Of a stretch of 40,545 nt of DNA, positions 31,498 to 39,479 are shown in pieces. The stretch covers positions 1 to 40,545 of the forward strand of contig JAUNHC010000045.1 of assembly GCA_030524175.1 (NCBI GenBank), read 5' to 3'. Source of the stretch: Eubacteriales bacterium. Its GTDB lineage: Bacteria; Bacillota; Clostridia; Lachnospirales; Lachnospiraceae. How positions within the stretch are numbered: position 1 is the first letter of the stretch; each line of letters begins with the position of its first letter. Under the pieces are notes generated by a model. It was not told where the DNA came from. It worked only from the letters and a program-made list of their open reading frames with translations, and made no database searches. A program made the translations under genes and the position numbers.

Positions 31498-33158
31498 CTT
31501 TTTTCCTCCTCTGACGAAGTTTCGTTCCCACATAGCCTGCCGGTTTCTTCCCGGATGGCATTTCTGTATTCTCTTGGACTCTTTCCCATCATCTTCCGGA
31601 AGACTTTATTAAAATATGTATAGTCATCGTAACCTACCATAAAGGCGATCTCCGTCAGATTTTTATCTGTATCCCCCATGTATTCCACGGCCCGCTGCAT
31701 TCTTTTCCTGCAGATGAACAGCATCAGGTTTTCCCCTGTCTCCTTGCGGAACATCCTGGAAAAATAAGAACTTTCCACATGGAACTGCTCTGCCAGTGCG
31801 GATAGGGAAAGATTCTCCTGAAAATGCTCCTCCACGTAAGCCACTGCCTTCAAGATTCCGTTTTTAATGGAATCTGATGTCTCCGGCTGAGCTGCATTTA
31901 AGAAGAATTCCATAATTTCCGCAACAACTTCACACAAGTGTTCTTCATCCATTTGTTCCGCTGCCTTATCTGCCATCTCCAGCAGACTTTGAGCATCCAG
32001 CATAGCACCTGCATCCATCTTTTTTGAATAATATTCCATAAGATAATTGACAAAACGCTGCACGCTCTGCCGCACCTCAAGATATGTCCACTGCTCCTTG
32101 GCACACCGTGCCAGCCCCACTTCCTCAAATAAAAGCTTCTTAAGGCCAGGCAGATTATGGGCCTTCAGACAACTCTGGATTTCCTTCATCTGTGCCTCAC
32201 TGATACGGCTTACAATGCTGCCGCTCTCTGCATTCTTCACTTTACCGGCTTTTAAGAACACACTGCCGCCCCCAAACCTGCGCAGCATCATACAGGAAAT
32301 ATCCTGGACATAAGCCTCATTGAGATCATCCATGGAAAAACGGTGTTCGCTTTCGATTATTGTCACCGGACAGTCAGTGATCGTGGAAAAATCTTTTAAA
32401 ATCCTTACTGCGATCCTTTCCACCTGCTCTTCTTTAAGCTCCGCAGCTATAAGGAATTCATTGGAACGGTATACATGGTTAAAAATCAGCAGGTTCCCCT
32501 CCCCTGCGATTTCCCTTAACCGTTTCTTTATGGAAAAGGACAAAAGATTCATATCGTGGTCATACATCTGTACAAATTCCTGCAGATTATGGATTTTGAT
32601 AAGAATCAGGCTTGCCCCTACAAATTCCATATGATTATTCAACGCTGTATTCATAGTATAGGGAGCAGTCTTCATGTCCAAAAGCTGGGAAAATTCCCTG
32701 TCCTGAATAAAGGAAGAAGCTTTCTGCAAAGCTGTCTGCTGCTTTTTTTCCTCTTCAAGCTTTGCCTGCCGTTCTCCGATGATTTCCAGTGCTTTGGAAA
32801 GTGCATTTACCAAATCTATCTTCCCCACCGGTTTTACCAGATAGTTGATGGAACCTGCCAGGAAAGAATCCTTCACAAAGGAAAAATCATCATAGCCGCT
32901 GATGACAAAGGTGATAATATCCTCATATTCTTCCTGCACCCGGCGCAGCAGTTCCACACCATTTACATAAGGCATATTGATATCCGTGATCAGGATATCC
33001 GGCTTTTCTTCGCTGATCCTCCTCAATACCTCCTCGCCGTCGCCTGCCGGCTCCAAAAACTCCAGAGAGTATTTTTCCCAGGGAATGATACGGCGGATTT
33101 TCTCCCTGGTCCAGTATTCATCGTCTGCAAATAAAACCTTATATCTCTTTATTTCCAC
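31494..33158 (-). CDS. AraC-type response regulator (YesN-like)
   Basis: A 554-residue protein. Receiver about 1-125 with the acidic FADDE, phospho-acceptor D59 in ILITDINMP, and the Lys of YLVKPV. A long middle region (about 150-430) is typical for YesN-like proteins. The C-terminal AraC double helix-turn-helix (about 445-545) reads LSALAEQFHVESSYFSRMF and IAFMVGYDDYTYFNKVF. The start is GTG at 33158 with GGAGGG 6 nt upstream, overlapping the kinase gene by 10 nt. It probably activates the transporter promoter at 30060-30088. Confidence 0.95.
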   Translation of the reverse strand: MEIKRYKVLFADDEYWTREKIRRIIPWEKYSLEFLEPAGDGEEVLRRISEEKPDILITDINMPYVNGVELLRRVQEEYEDIITFVISGYDDFSFVKDSFLAGSINYLVKPVGKIDLVNALSKALEIIGERQAKLEEEKKQQTALQKASSFIQDREFSQLLDMKTAPYTMNTALNNHMEFVGASLILIKIHNLQEFVQMYDHDMNLLSFSIKKRLREIAGEGNLLIFNHVYRSNEFLIAAELKEEQVERIAVRILKDFSTITDCPVTIIESEHRFSMDDLNEAYVQDISCMMLRRFGGGSVFLKAGKVKNAESGSIVSRISEAQMKEIQSCLKAHNLPGLKKLLFEEVGLARCAKEQWTYLEVRQSVQRFVNYLMEYYSKKMDAGAMLDAQSLLEMADKAAEQMDEEHLCEVVAEIMEFFLNAAQPETSDSIKNGILKAVAYVEEHFQENLSLSALAEQFHVESSYFSRMFRKETGENLMLFICRKRMQRAVEYMGDTDKNLTEIAFMVGYDDYTYFNKVFRKMMGKSPREYRNAIREETGRLCGNETSSEEEKS

Positions 33159-34948
33159 AACTGTCCCTCCTCCTGCCGTCTCCTGGGTATTCTCAGATAT
33201 ACCCTGGTTCCTTTATCCGGTTCGCTCTCGATCACAAGTCCGTATGGCTCTCCGTACAAAAGCTTCATTCTCCTGTGGATATTAAGGATTCCGATAGACC
33301 TGCTTTTATCCTCTGTTTCCTGGCTTTCCTCTTTATAAAGCTCCTGGACTCTCTCCTTTGTCATTCCCACACCATTGTCCTCCACAAGGATCACAAGGCA
33401 GTCTCCCTGTGTCTCTGCAGTCACACGCACTACCTTCTCTCCCTTATGGTTGCGCAGGCCATGATTCACTGCATTCTCCACTAAGGGCTGAACAGATATC
33501 CTCGGAAGAGAGTCCTGCAGCACCTCGTCATCAATAGAAAATTCGTACCGTACCTGATTCTGCATCCTCACATTCATCACATAAATATAATTCTTCAGGT
33601 GGACCATCTCCTGGGCCACAGTAGAAAAAGGTTCCTTCATATTCAGACTGTATCGGAAAATATTTGCCAGAGACTGGCACAGCGCACTCACCTGGGAGCA
33701 ATTCTGGATTTCTGCAATACTGCTCATGGTATCAAGTGTATTATACAAAAAATGGGGGTTTATCTGAGCCTGCAGTGCCTGATATTCCGCCCTGTTTAAC
33801 AGAAGCTTGTTCTCATATTCTTTTGCAATAAGCCCCTCGATCTGGTCCAGCATGTTATTGAAACTTTTCCCAAGTTCTCCTACCTCATCCTCTTTAAGGT
33901 TCTCCATGCGAAGCTGTGTCTCTCCGGACTGGATCCTCTTCACAGTCCTGGTCATATCCTCCAAGGGACGGCTTAAGGTACGGCTTGCAAAGTAAAAAGA
34001 AATACTCACAACTGCCAGCATGATCAAAGTGATAAGCAGAAGATTTTCTGTCAGCACCTTCTGGTTTTTATTCAGAAGTGCCCTTGGCATCAGAGAATAG
34101 GCTCCAAGGTTGTATTTATCCTGATAAACAGAAAAAAACACTTTCTTTTCTGACTGCAGATGTTCCAGTTCTGTGCTGCCCTCCAGTACCTTTTTTGACA
34201 CAAGACTGTAGTCCTCCTTTGCATTCTCAGCCAGTGTTCCGGCAGAAAGTATGGGACGGTCCATCAGAGGCTGCATCCAGATGAACATTTCCTCATCCAC
34301 ACGGTACTTCTCGAGAATTTTCCACAGAGCCTTACTGTCAATGTCACAGACCACATAACCAACCTTGGAATTAATATTTACATAATTATATAATTTCAGG
34401 ACAAAACGTACAATATCTGTCTCCCGGTATTTGTTATAATATCCGGAAACCAACATCTGTGTGGAATCGGAATCAAAGTATTCCTTCACCTTCTCCGCAT
34501 TGTTCTCCTGGCTATTGTCGTAGATATCCACCGGATAATTGTGCCTGGGCGTCACCGCCCTGCGGTATGTACTGATATTCTGATGGTTACTGTTATAGAG
34601 ATACAATGACACCACACTTAAGGATGTCTCAAAATTCTCCGTGGCCAGATTATACGCAGACCGGTAATAAGTGCTGCGAAGCGTATCAATATCCACTCCC
34701 CGTTTCAAATCCGTGATCAGATCTTTCTGATTGTAAATATCAATAAGTCCGCTTTCCACAGATTTGATGAATGTATAAACATCATCCTGCATATTCTGCA
34801 TGGATCGGTAACTCTCATCCTTAGCCTGGTTATATATCAACTGTGAAGACGATGACTGAAAAAGCCAGGTCTGCAGAAAAAGCCCTGCAAGTGTGCATCC
34901 CAGACACAGTATCAGAATCTTAAGTCTCATGTTCCCTTTCCTTATCAT
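33149..34948 (-). CDS. Membrane sensor histidine kinase (YesM-like)
   Basis: The protein has 599 residues. Two membrane segments (about 10-28 and 300-325) frame an extracellular sensor of about 270 residues. A HAMP domain (about 325-375), the His_kinase domain with QINPHFLYNTLDTMSSI (phospho-acceptor His in this motif) and an ATPase domain (ENAVNHGLRNHKG, VEDNGVGM, SIGILNIHRRMKLLYG) follow. The start is uncertain: ATG at 34948 has GGAGG at 6-nt spacing, one at 34951 is too close to it, and one at 34930 has AGGAAAGGG. The extracellular domain would read the sugar state, perhaps through the lipoprotein encoded two genes on. Confidence 0.94.
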   Translation of the reverse strand: MIRKGNMRLKILILCLGCTLAGLFLQTWLFQSSSSQLIYNQAKDESYRSMQNMQDDVYTFIKSVESGLIDIYNQKDLITDLKRGVDIDTLRSTYYRSAYNLATENFETSLSVVSLYLYNSNHQNISTYRRAVTPRHNYPVDIYDNSQENNAEKVKEYFDSDSTQMLVSGYYNKYRETDIVRFVLKLYNYVNINSKVGYVVCDIDSKALWKILEKYRVDEEMFIWMQPLMDRPILSAGTLAENAKEDYSLVSKKVLEGSTELEHLQSEKKVFFSVYQDKYNLGAYSLMPRALLNKNQKVLTENLLLITLIMLAVVSISFYFASRTLSRPLEDMTRTVKRIQSGETQLRMENLKEDEVGELGKSFNNMLDQIEGLIAKEYENKLLLNRAEYQALQAQINPHFLYNTLDTMSSIAEIQNCSQVSALCQSLANIFRYSLNMKEPFSTVAQEMVHLKNYIYVMNVRMQNQVRYEFSIDDEVLQDSLPRISVQPLVENAVNHGLRNHKGEKVVRVTAETQGDCLVILVEDNGVGMTKERVQELYKEESQETEDKSRSIGILNIHRRMKLLYGEPYGLVIESEPDKGTRVYLRIPRRRQEEGQLWK

Positions 34949-35002
34949 CATACCCCTCCAACTCCGGCCCCCGGCCTATACCCCTCGCCCCCTGGCTCAG
35001 CC

Positions 35003-35085
35003 CTTAAGGAATCTGCTTGACCTTTGGTCAATCAGCAGCGACTAACCCCTCGCCCTCTGGCTCGGGGTTAGTCTTCATTATAGCA
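35003..35085 (-). promoter_or_regulatory. Two-hairpin leader element, copy 2 (upstream of the kinase gene)
   Basis: On the minus strand TGCTATAAT is an extended -10 (TATAAT, 35077-35082). Hairpin 1 (35040-35073) is GACTAACCCC/GGGGTTAGTC and hairpin 2 (35013-35038) is CTGCTGATTGACC/GGTCAAGCAG. It is the same arrangement as at 8211-8290. A direct repeat CCCCTCGCCC-CTGGCTC occurs at 34981-34998 and within hairpin 1. It ends about 65 nt before the start codon. Confidence 0.65.
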
Positions 35086-35220
35086 GACGTAAGTGTTAAG
35101 GTTATAGGTTAGTTTTTAAAAATATACTAGTAATTTTTTGTTTGAATTTTTTATTGCCTAAAACGTTTAAAAATTATGTTAAAATGCAAAATACAACTGG
35201 CTGCACCTGTATTTCTATAT

Positions 35221-35249
35221 TTGACAATCATCCGATTCTTTGTTATTAT
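35221..35249 (+). promoter_or_regulatory. Promoter of antitoxin-like RNA 2
   Basis: TTGACA (35221-35226), a 17-nt spacer and TATTAT (35244-35249), as in copy 1. Confidence 0.8.
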
Positions 35250-35255
35250 AAAAAT

Positions 35256-35345
35256 ATACAAGAATGCTGCCGATAGACGGTCAGCCCAGTTTGTTGATTA
35301 CAAAAAGTAACCGCACACTTTGCTAGAGAGGGCGGTTACTTTTTT
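35256..35345 (+). ncRNA. Antitoxin-like antisense RNA, copy 2
   Basis: Predicted short RNA with the 5' hairpin GCTGCCG/CGGTCAGC and the terminator at 35302-35345. It overlaps the end of the second toxin-like ORF in antisense. It is close to copy 1 in sequence, with differences mainly in the linker (TTGTTGATTAC against TTGTTGATCAC) and the terminator loop. Confidence 0.65.
35302..35345. terminator. Bidirectional terminator of toxin-like element 2
   Basis: AAAAAGTAACCGC/GCGGTTACTTTTTT with loop ACACTTTGCTAGAGAGG. The arms are identical to copy 1, while the loop differs at several bases. Confidence 0.85.
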
Positions 35346-35428
35346 GTGTGATTTATGTATTCTATTAATACTGTCACAACAATACTGATCATCATCAGCA
35401 TAATGTAGAGTATTTCAAAGTCACTCAT
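35336..35428 (-). CDS. Holin-like type I toxin candidate, copy 2 (30 residues)
   Basis: It starts MSDFEILYIMLMMISI and ends in NHTKK, with one membrane helix. Compared with copy 1 it has M6I, I13M, A23E, D26N and Y27H, while many other codons differ silently. This is the pattern of a maintained protein. AAGGAGGG lies 9 nt before the ATG. The leader again has the CAGAGGG/CCCTCTG hairpin. It sits between the kinase gene and the PTS gene. Confidence 0.75.
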   Translation of the reverse strand: MSDFEILYIMLMMISIVVTVLIEYINHTKK

Positions 35429-35542
35429 AAAGTATGCCCTCCTTTTTTAGATTTCCTAATAAGGATTTCTATGTAATCAGAGGGTCACAGTCCCTCTGTG
35501 GAAGGACTAACCGCCTACCGTTTTCCGGCAGCACCCAATAAT

Positions 35543-35571
35543 ATTTTATCAAATATACCTTTCGTTTTCAA
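35543..35571 (-). promoter_or_regulatory. Promoter of toxin-like mRNA 2
   Basis: TTGAAA (35566-35571), a 17-nt spacer and TAAAAT (35543-35548) on the minus strand. Confidence 0.7.
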
Positions 35572-35692
35572 GTACATAACGTTCTAATCATATTAGCATT
35601 TGCCGCACACATGATTTCCTTATGTTCTCTTTTTCCCTTCACCTTTCCTGACAAAAATCACTCATCCCCATCCAATAACCAATCCCTAAAAA

Positions 35693-35721
35693 TTGGGATT
35701 ATTTGGGTAAGATGTTATAAA
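35693..35721 (+). promoter_or_regulatory. Candidate PTS gene promoter with an inverted repeat at the -35
   Basis: TTGGGA (35693-35698), a 17-nt spacer and TATAAA (35716-35721), about 60 nt before the PTS start. AATCCC (35681-35686) and GGGATT (35695-35700) form an inverted repeat across the -35 that may be an operator. The rest of the 353-nt gap after the toxin-like ORF holds its leader and promoter. Confidence 0.5.
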
Positions 35722-35781
35722 ATCCTGAAAATCATTAATACTAATGGTAAGTTCTTGGATATTTTTGAAGGGAGATTTCTT

Positions 35782-37950
35782 ATGAAAGACAAAATTTTCA
35801 GTGTTTTGCAGCGTGTGGGAAGAAGCTTCATGCTTCCCATCGCTATCCTGCCTGTTGCCGGATTGCTTCTTGGTCTGGGCAGCTCCTTTACAAACGTAAC
35901 AACTATCGCCACTTATGGCTTACAGGGGATCTTGGGCGATGGGACTGTACTTCATGCACTTCTTGTTATCATGAATAAGGTTGGAAGTGCAATCTTTGAC
36001 AACCTGCCTCTGATATTTGCTGTTGGCGTTGCTATTGGTATGGCAAAAAAAGAAAAGGAAGTGGCTGCCTTGTCAGCTCTTATTGCCTTTTTTGTAATGC
36101 ACGTTTCCATCAGCGGTGTGCTTGAGGTCACAGGCAAAATCCTGCCAGACGGAAGCATTTCTCCCGATGTACTGGAAGGCACTGTGGCTTCCGTATGCGG
36201 GATCAGCACCCTCCAGATGGGTGTTTTCGGCGGTATTATTGTGGGACTTGGGGTAGCAGCACTTCACAACCGGTTCCACAAAATTATTCTTCCCAATGCC
36301 TTATCTTTCTTCGGCGGTTCCCGTTTTGTACCTATTATTTCCACAGTTGTATATATGTTTGTGGGAATTGCTATGTACTTTATCTGGCCGGCAGTACAGA
36401 ACGGAATTTATGCATTGGGCGGCCTGGTTACAGGTACAGGGTATCTCGGAACTCTGATTTTCGGTATTGTAAAACGTGCCCTCATTCCTTTTGGCCTTCA
36501 TCATGTATTCTACCTTCCCTTCTGGCAGACTGCCGTAGGGGGAACAATGGACGTGGCCGGACAGATGATTCAAGGAGGTCAGAATATCTTCTTCGCCCAA
36601 CTTGCCGATGCTGCCAATGTAACACATTTCAGCGCGGACGCCACCCGGTATTTCTCCGGTGAATTTATATTTATGATTTTTGGTCTTCCAGGCGCGGCCC
36701 TTGCCATGTACCGCACTGCAAAACCGGAAAAGAAACGGGCTGCAGGCGGTCTTCTTCTCTCCGCAGCACTCACCTGTATGGTTACAGGTATCACAGAGCC
36801 TATAGAGTTCTCTTTCCTTTTTGTTGCACCTATTCTATTCGCAGTACAGGTTATCCTTGCGGGAAGTGCTTATATGATCGCACATATCCTCAATATCGCA
36901 GTAGGACTTACCTTCTCCGGCGGCTTTATCGACCTGCTTCTGTTCGGTATCCTGCAGGGTAATGCTAAGACAAGCTGGCTTAGGATCATCCCGGCAGGTA
37001 TTATATACTTCCTGCTTTACTACTTTATATTTACTTTCCTTATCAAGAAGTTCAATCTGAAAACGCCTGGAAGAGAAGATGATAATACAGAGACAAAGCT
37101 TTATACCAAAGCAGATGTGAATGCCAGGAATGCAGCCGGGACAAAGGAGCGTCACAGTAATTCTGACTCTGTAAGTGCCTTGATCGTCAGGGGACTGGGC
37201 GGTGTCTCTAACATTACTGACGTGGACTGCTGTGCCACACGGCTGCGTGTCACTGTGGCTGATCCTTCCCAAGTATCAGAATCTATACTGAAACAGACCC
37301 ATGCACGAGGTGTCATAAAAAAAGGAAACGGCATTCAGGTAATTTACGGGCCTCATGTGACAGTGATCAAGGCAAACCTTGAAGACTATCTTGCAGATCC
37401 GTCTGTGACTGCTGAAGAATCCCATATAACAGGTGAAGCCATTGGCAGCACTGCCGGGAGTAATCCTGATGAGAATGATCACGCTGGTCACCACAGTATG
37501 AATACCATTATATCTTCCCCTATTTCCGGAACTTCCATGGAACTTAGCCGGATAGAGGATAATGTTTTTTCTGAAGGTATGCTTGGCCAAGGTGCCGCCG
37601 TACAACCTTCTGAAGGCAGAGTATATGCTCCCTTTGACGGTGAAGTGAATATGGTTTTTGACACTAAACATGCACTTGGCCTGACTTCTGAAGAAGGTAT
37701 TGAACTCTTGATCCACATTGGAATCGATACGGTTCAGCTACAAGGAAAATACTTTAGCATCCATGTAAAAAACGGTGACAAAATCAAGACCGGACAGCTT
37801 CTGGCAGAGTTTGATATGGAAGGCATTATATCTAACGGCTACTCTGTCATAACTCCGGTCATCATCACAAACTCAGATGAATATACTTCTATTACTTTAG
37901 TAAAAACAGGCAATATCCGAAATGGTGAGGAATTTATAAACGTTCATTGA
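35782..37950 (+). CDS. PTS sugar permease IICBA, glucose/maltose/N-acetylglucosamine family
   Basis: A 722-residue three-domain permease that phosphorylates a hexose or hexoside during uptake. IIC spans about 1-420 (MLPIAILPVAGLLLGLG, then FGLHHVFYLPFWQTAVGG and GITEPIEFSFLFVAP). IIB is about 455-540 with the phospho-Cys in DCCATRLRV (C484, with C483 next to it). IIA is about 570-722, with the active His645 in ELLIHIGIDTV. The frame opens 57 codons earlier, but ATG at 35782 has GAAGGGAG and starts the conserved IIC sequence. Substrate cannot be fixed from sequence. It is monocistronic with no adjacent hydrolase or antiterminator gene. Confidence 0.93.
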   Translation: MKDKIFSVLQRVGRSFMLPIAILPVAGLLLGLGSSFTNVTTIATYGLQGILGDGTVLHALLVIMNKVGSAIFDNLPLIFAVGVAIGMAKKEKEVAALSALIAFFVMHVSISGVLEVTGKILPDGSISPDVLEGTVASVCGISTLQMGVFGGIIVGLGVAALHNRFHKIILPNALSFFGGSRFVPIISTVVYMFVGIAMYFIWPAVQNGIYALGGLVTGTGYLGTLIFGIVKRALIPFGLHHVFYLPFWQTAVGGTMDVAGQMIQGGQNIFFAQLADAANVTHFSADATRYFSGEFIFMIFGLPGAALAMYRTAKPEKKRAAGGLLLSAALTCMVTGITEPIEFSFLFVAPILFAVQVILAGSAYMIAHILNIAVGLTFSGGFIDLLLFGILQGNAKTSWLRIIPAGIIYFLLYYFIFTFLIKKFNLKTPGREDDNTETKLYTKADVNARNAAGTKERHSNSDSVSALIVRGLGGVSNITDVDCCATRLRVTVADPSQVSESILKQTHARGVIKKGNGIQVIYGPHVTVIKANLEDYLADPSVTAEESHITGEAIGSTAGSNPDENDHAGHHSMNTIISSPISGTSMELSRIEDNVFSEGMLGQGAAVQPSEGRVYAPFDGEVNMVFDTKHALGLTSEEGIELLIHIGIDTVQLQGKYFSIHVKNGDKIKTGQLLAEFDMEGIISNGYSVITPVIITNSDEYTSITLVKTGNIRNGEEFINVH

Positions 37951-37978
37951 ATCACTATGGCTATGCCGAAAAAACTGC

Positions 37979-38009
37979 AGCGGGAACCCGTATCATCCGG
38001 ATTCCCGCT
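37979..38009. terminator. Bidirectional terminator after the PTS gene
   Basis: AGCGGGAA/TTCCCGCT with inner CCG/CGG pairing, followed by CTCATTTTAT on the plus strand. It also serves the XRE gene ending at 38023. Confidence 0.8.
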
Positions 38010-38022
38010 CTCATTTTATACC

Positions 38023-38244
38023 TTATTCATCTGTTTCACCATCAGGTGTAAATTCCAAAATATCCCCAGGCTGACAATGAAGTTCCCTGCAGATTGCATT
38101 CAGAGTGGTAAAACGAATTGCCCTAACCTTCCCGGTTTTCAAATTTGAAAGATTCACATTGGTGATCCCCACTTTTTCCGCCAGCTCATTAAGTGAAATT
38201 TTACGGTCTGCCATTACCCTGTCAAGTCTTAATATTATCGCCAT
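38023..38244 (-). CDS. Small XRE-family regulator (YozG-like)
   Basis: This 73-residue protein is essentially a single helix-turn-helix domain: ILRLDRVMADRKISLNELAE, then VGITNVNLSNLKTGK and a tail LHCQPGDILEF typical of the YozG/Cro-C1 group. ATG at 38244 has GAGAGGG upstream; the open frame starts 21 codons earlier inside the preceding gene. It lies 16 nt downstream of the DUF2975-like membrane gene, a pairing common in Firmicutes. It probably represses its own operon. Confidence 0.88.
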   Translation of the reverse strand: MAIILRLDRVMADRKISLNELAEKVGITNVNLSNLKTGKVRAIRFTTLNAICRELHCQPGDILEFTPDGETDE

Positions 38245-38260
38245 GATCTTCACCGCCCTC

Positions 38261-38899
38261 TCAAATGATCTGGTCAGATTCTTCCTGAAGCTGGCAGCCA
38301 TACTCAAAAATCTTTGCCACTATAAAAATCATCAGCCCCGCAAAAATATATGACAGATTATAAGGATTCGCCATAAAAATTCTATGAAATACAGCAACCG
38401 ACATACCAAGCTGCAAAATCAATTGACTAAATACCCCCTTATAAATGAAAACTATACCTACAAATCTAATTGCCCTTACACTGGTTTTGGTAAAGGGGCT
38501 GATACCGGGTTTAATCTGATATAAAAGTTTTCTGATCGCCATAAGTATCAGAAAAACAGGCAATATTTCTGTCAGCAAACCTAAGACTACCAGAAGATTA
38601 TTGCAAAGCAAAGGATTCTCTATAACAGTCATCCCAGGTGCCCATTCTGTTGGAAACGAATTATATCCCCTAAACCAATCTGGCCCATCAAAATAAATTC
38701 TCCATGCGCTTCCCACAATCTCACATCTTATGTCCGCATATCCGCTGGATACTATTATAAGCATCAACAGTGCATAACAAATTTTAAAAACATAATAAGC
38801 CAGAAATATGTACAATAATACCTTACTTCCCCTGCAGGATATATGTGCTCTGGGCTTCGTCTCTCCATCCCCAGCCACAGTAATATTGGCTCTGTCCAT
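38261..38899 (-). CDS. DUF2975-family membrane protein
   Basis: A 212-residue protein with four predicted membrane segments (about 27-50, 98-120, 140-165 and 182-202). Between the first two is an extracellular loop with aromatic residues. The end IFAGLMIFIVAKIFEYGCQL, followed by QEESDQ, is the typical DUF2975 ending. The N-terminal 25 residues are polar. ATG follows AGGAGGGATGACAT. It is the first gene of a two-gene operon with the XRE regulator. The biochemical function is unknown. Confidence 0.85.
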   Translation of the reverse strand: MDRANITVAGDGETKPRAHISCRGSKVLLYIFLAYYVFKICYALLMLIIVSSGYADIRCEIVGSAWRIYFDGPDWFRGYNSFPTEWAPGMTVIENPLLCNNLLVVLGLLTEILPVFLILMAIRKLLYQIKPGISPFTKTSVRAIRFVGIVFIYKGVFSQLILQLGMSVAVFHRIFMANPYNLSYIFAGLMIFIVAKIFEYGCQLQEESDQII

Positions 38900-38976
38900 A
38901 TGTCATCCCTCCTCTGCACATCGACAGACATCTTCTCAATGTTAGTTTGCATAAAAAATAGTATGTTTATATTTTT

Positions 38977-39005
38977 ATCATACACTGTATTACTCATAAT
39001 GTCAA
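38977..39005 (-). promoter_or_regulatory. Promoter of the DUF2975/XRE operon
   Basis: TTGACA (39000-39005), a 17-nt spacer and TATGAT (38977-38982) on the minus strand, about 75 nt before the start. Confidence 0.8.
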
Positions 39006-39118
39006 AGTTTTTTATTGTTTTTCGATAATTTTTTTACTTTTTTCATTATTATTTTATTGAAAGACAAGGATTCTACTTTACATATCCACCATACAGGTCA
39101 AATACATATATTATCTTG

Positions 39119-39194
39119 CTCTGCGCATTGTAGACATCCCCCGGAGGATGTTTGTATATCAGAAAATCTATAATTTTCTATTCAGAAAGAAACG
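39119..39194. repeat. Dispersed repeat, diverged B/C copy
   Basis: CTCTGCGCATTGTAGACATC matches the end of module B. CCCCGGAGGATGTTTGTATA and later CTATTCAGAAAGAAACG follow module C with many changes; the terminal inverted repeat is mostly lost. It is the oldest-looking copy in the window. Confidence 0.6.
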
Positions 39195-39213
39195 TAATCT
39201 CCCCCTGTATAAC

Positions 39214-39257
39214 AAATAGCCGGACAACCGGTATAAATACCGGACAGCCGACTATTT
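39214..39257 (-). terminator. Terminator-like hairpin after the second XRE gene
   Basis: AAATAG/CTATTT and ACCGGTAT/ATACCGG arms form a long stem with a 4-nt mismatch block, 24 nt after the XRE stop. Confidence 0.6.
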
Positions 39258-39280
39258 ATCATCTAAATATATCTGTTATC

Positions 39281-39475
39281 CTATTCTTCCCAGAATAAAT
39301 CATCCAGCGTCTTTCCCAACACCTTGCAAATAGCTATGCACAGATTGATCGTCGGGTTATAATCCCCCTTTTCTATTGCGCTGATAGTCTGTCTGGAAAC
39401 CCCCACCTTATCAGCCAGTTCCAGCTGGGAATAATCCAGAGAGGCTCTTGCAGCTTTCAGTTTTAAATTTTTCAT
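39281..39475 (-). CDS. Small XRE-family regulator (YgzD/Cro-type)
   Basis: A 64-residue single-domain helix-turn-helix protein: LKAARASLDYSQLELADKVG, VSRQTISAIEKGDYNP and TINLCIAICKVLGKTLDDLF are textbook features. It starts 4 nt after the stop of the upstream membrane protein gene. Such pairs usually repress their own operon and sometimes control envelope stress genes. It differs in family branch from the XRE protein at 38023. Confidence 0.93.
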   Translation of the reverse strand: MKNLKLKAARASLDYSQLELADKVGVSRQTISAIEKGDYNPTINLCIAICKVLGKTLDDLFWEE

Positions 39476-39479
39476 AATT

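Noticed and set aside
35159-35170. CcpA cre-like site (TAAAACGTTTAA)
   Set aside because: Only the central AAACGTTT is palindromic, flanking consensus bases are missing, and it lies far from either start codon. Left as a possible LacI-family site only.
35681-35729. LicT/GlcT-type antiterminator RNA hairpin before the PTS gene
   Set aside because: GGGATT-to-AAATCC pairing superficially resembles one, but these bases form the promoter itself (-35 and -10), and no terminator follows before the gene.
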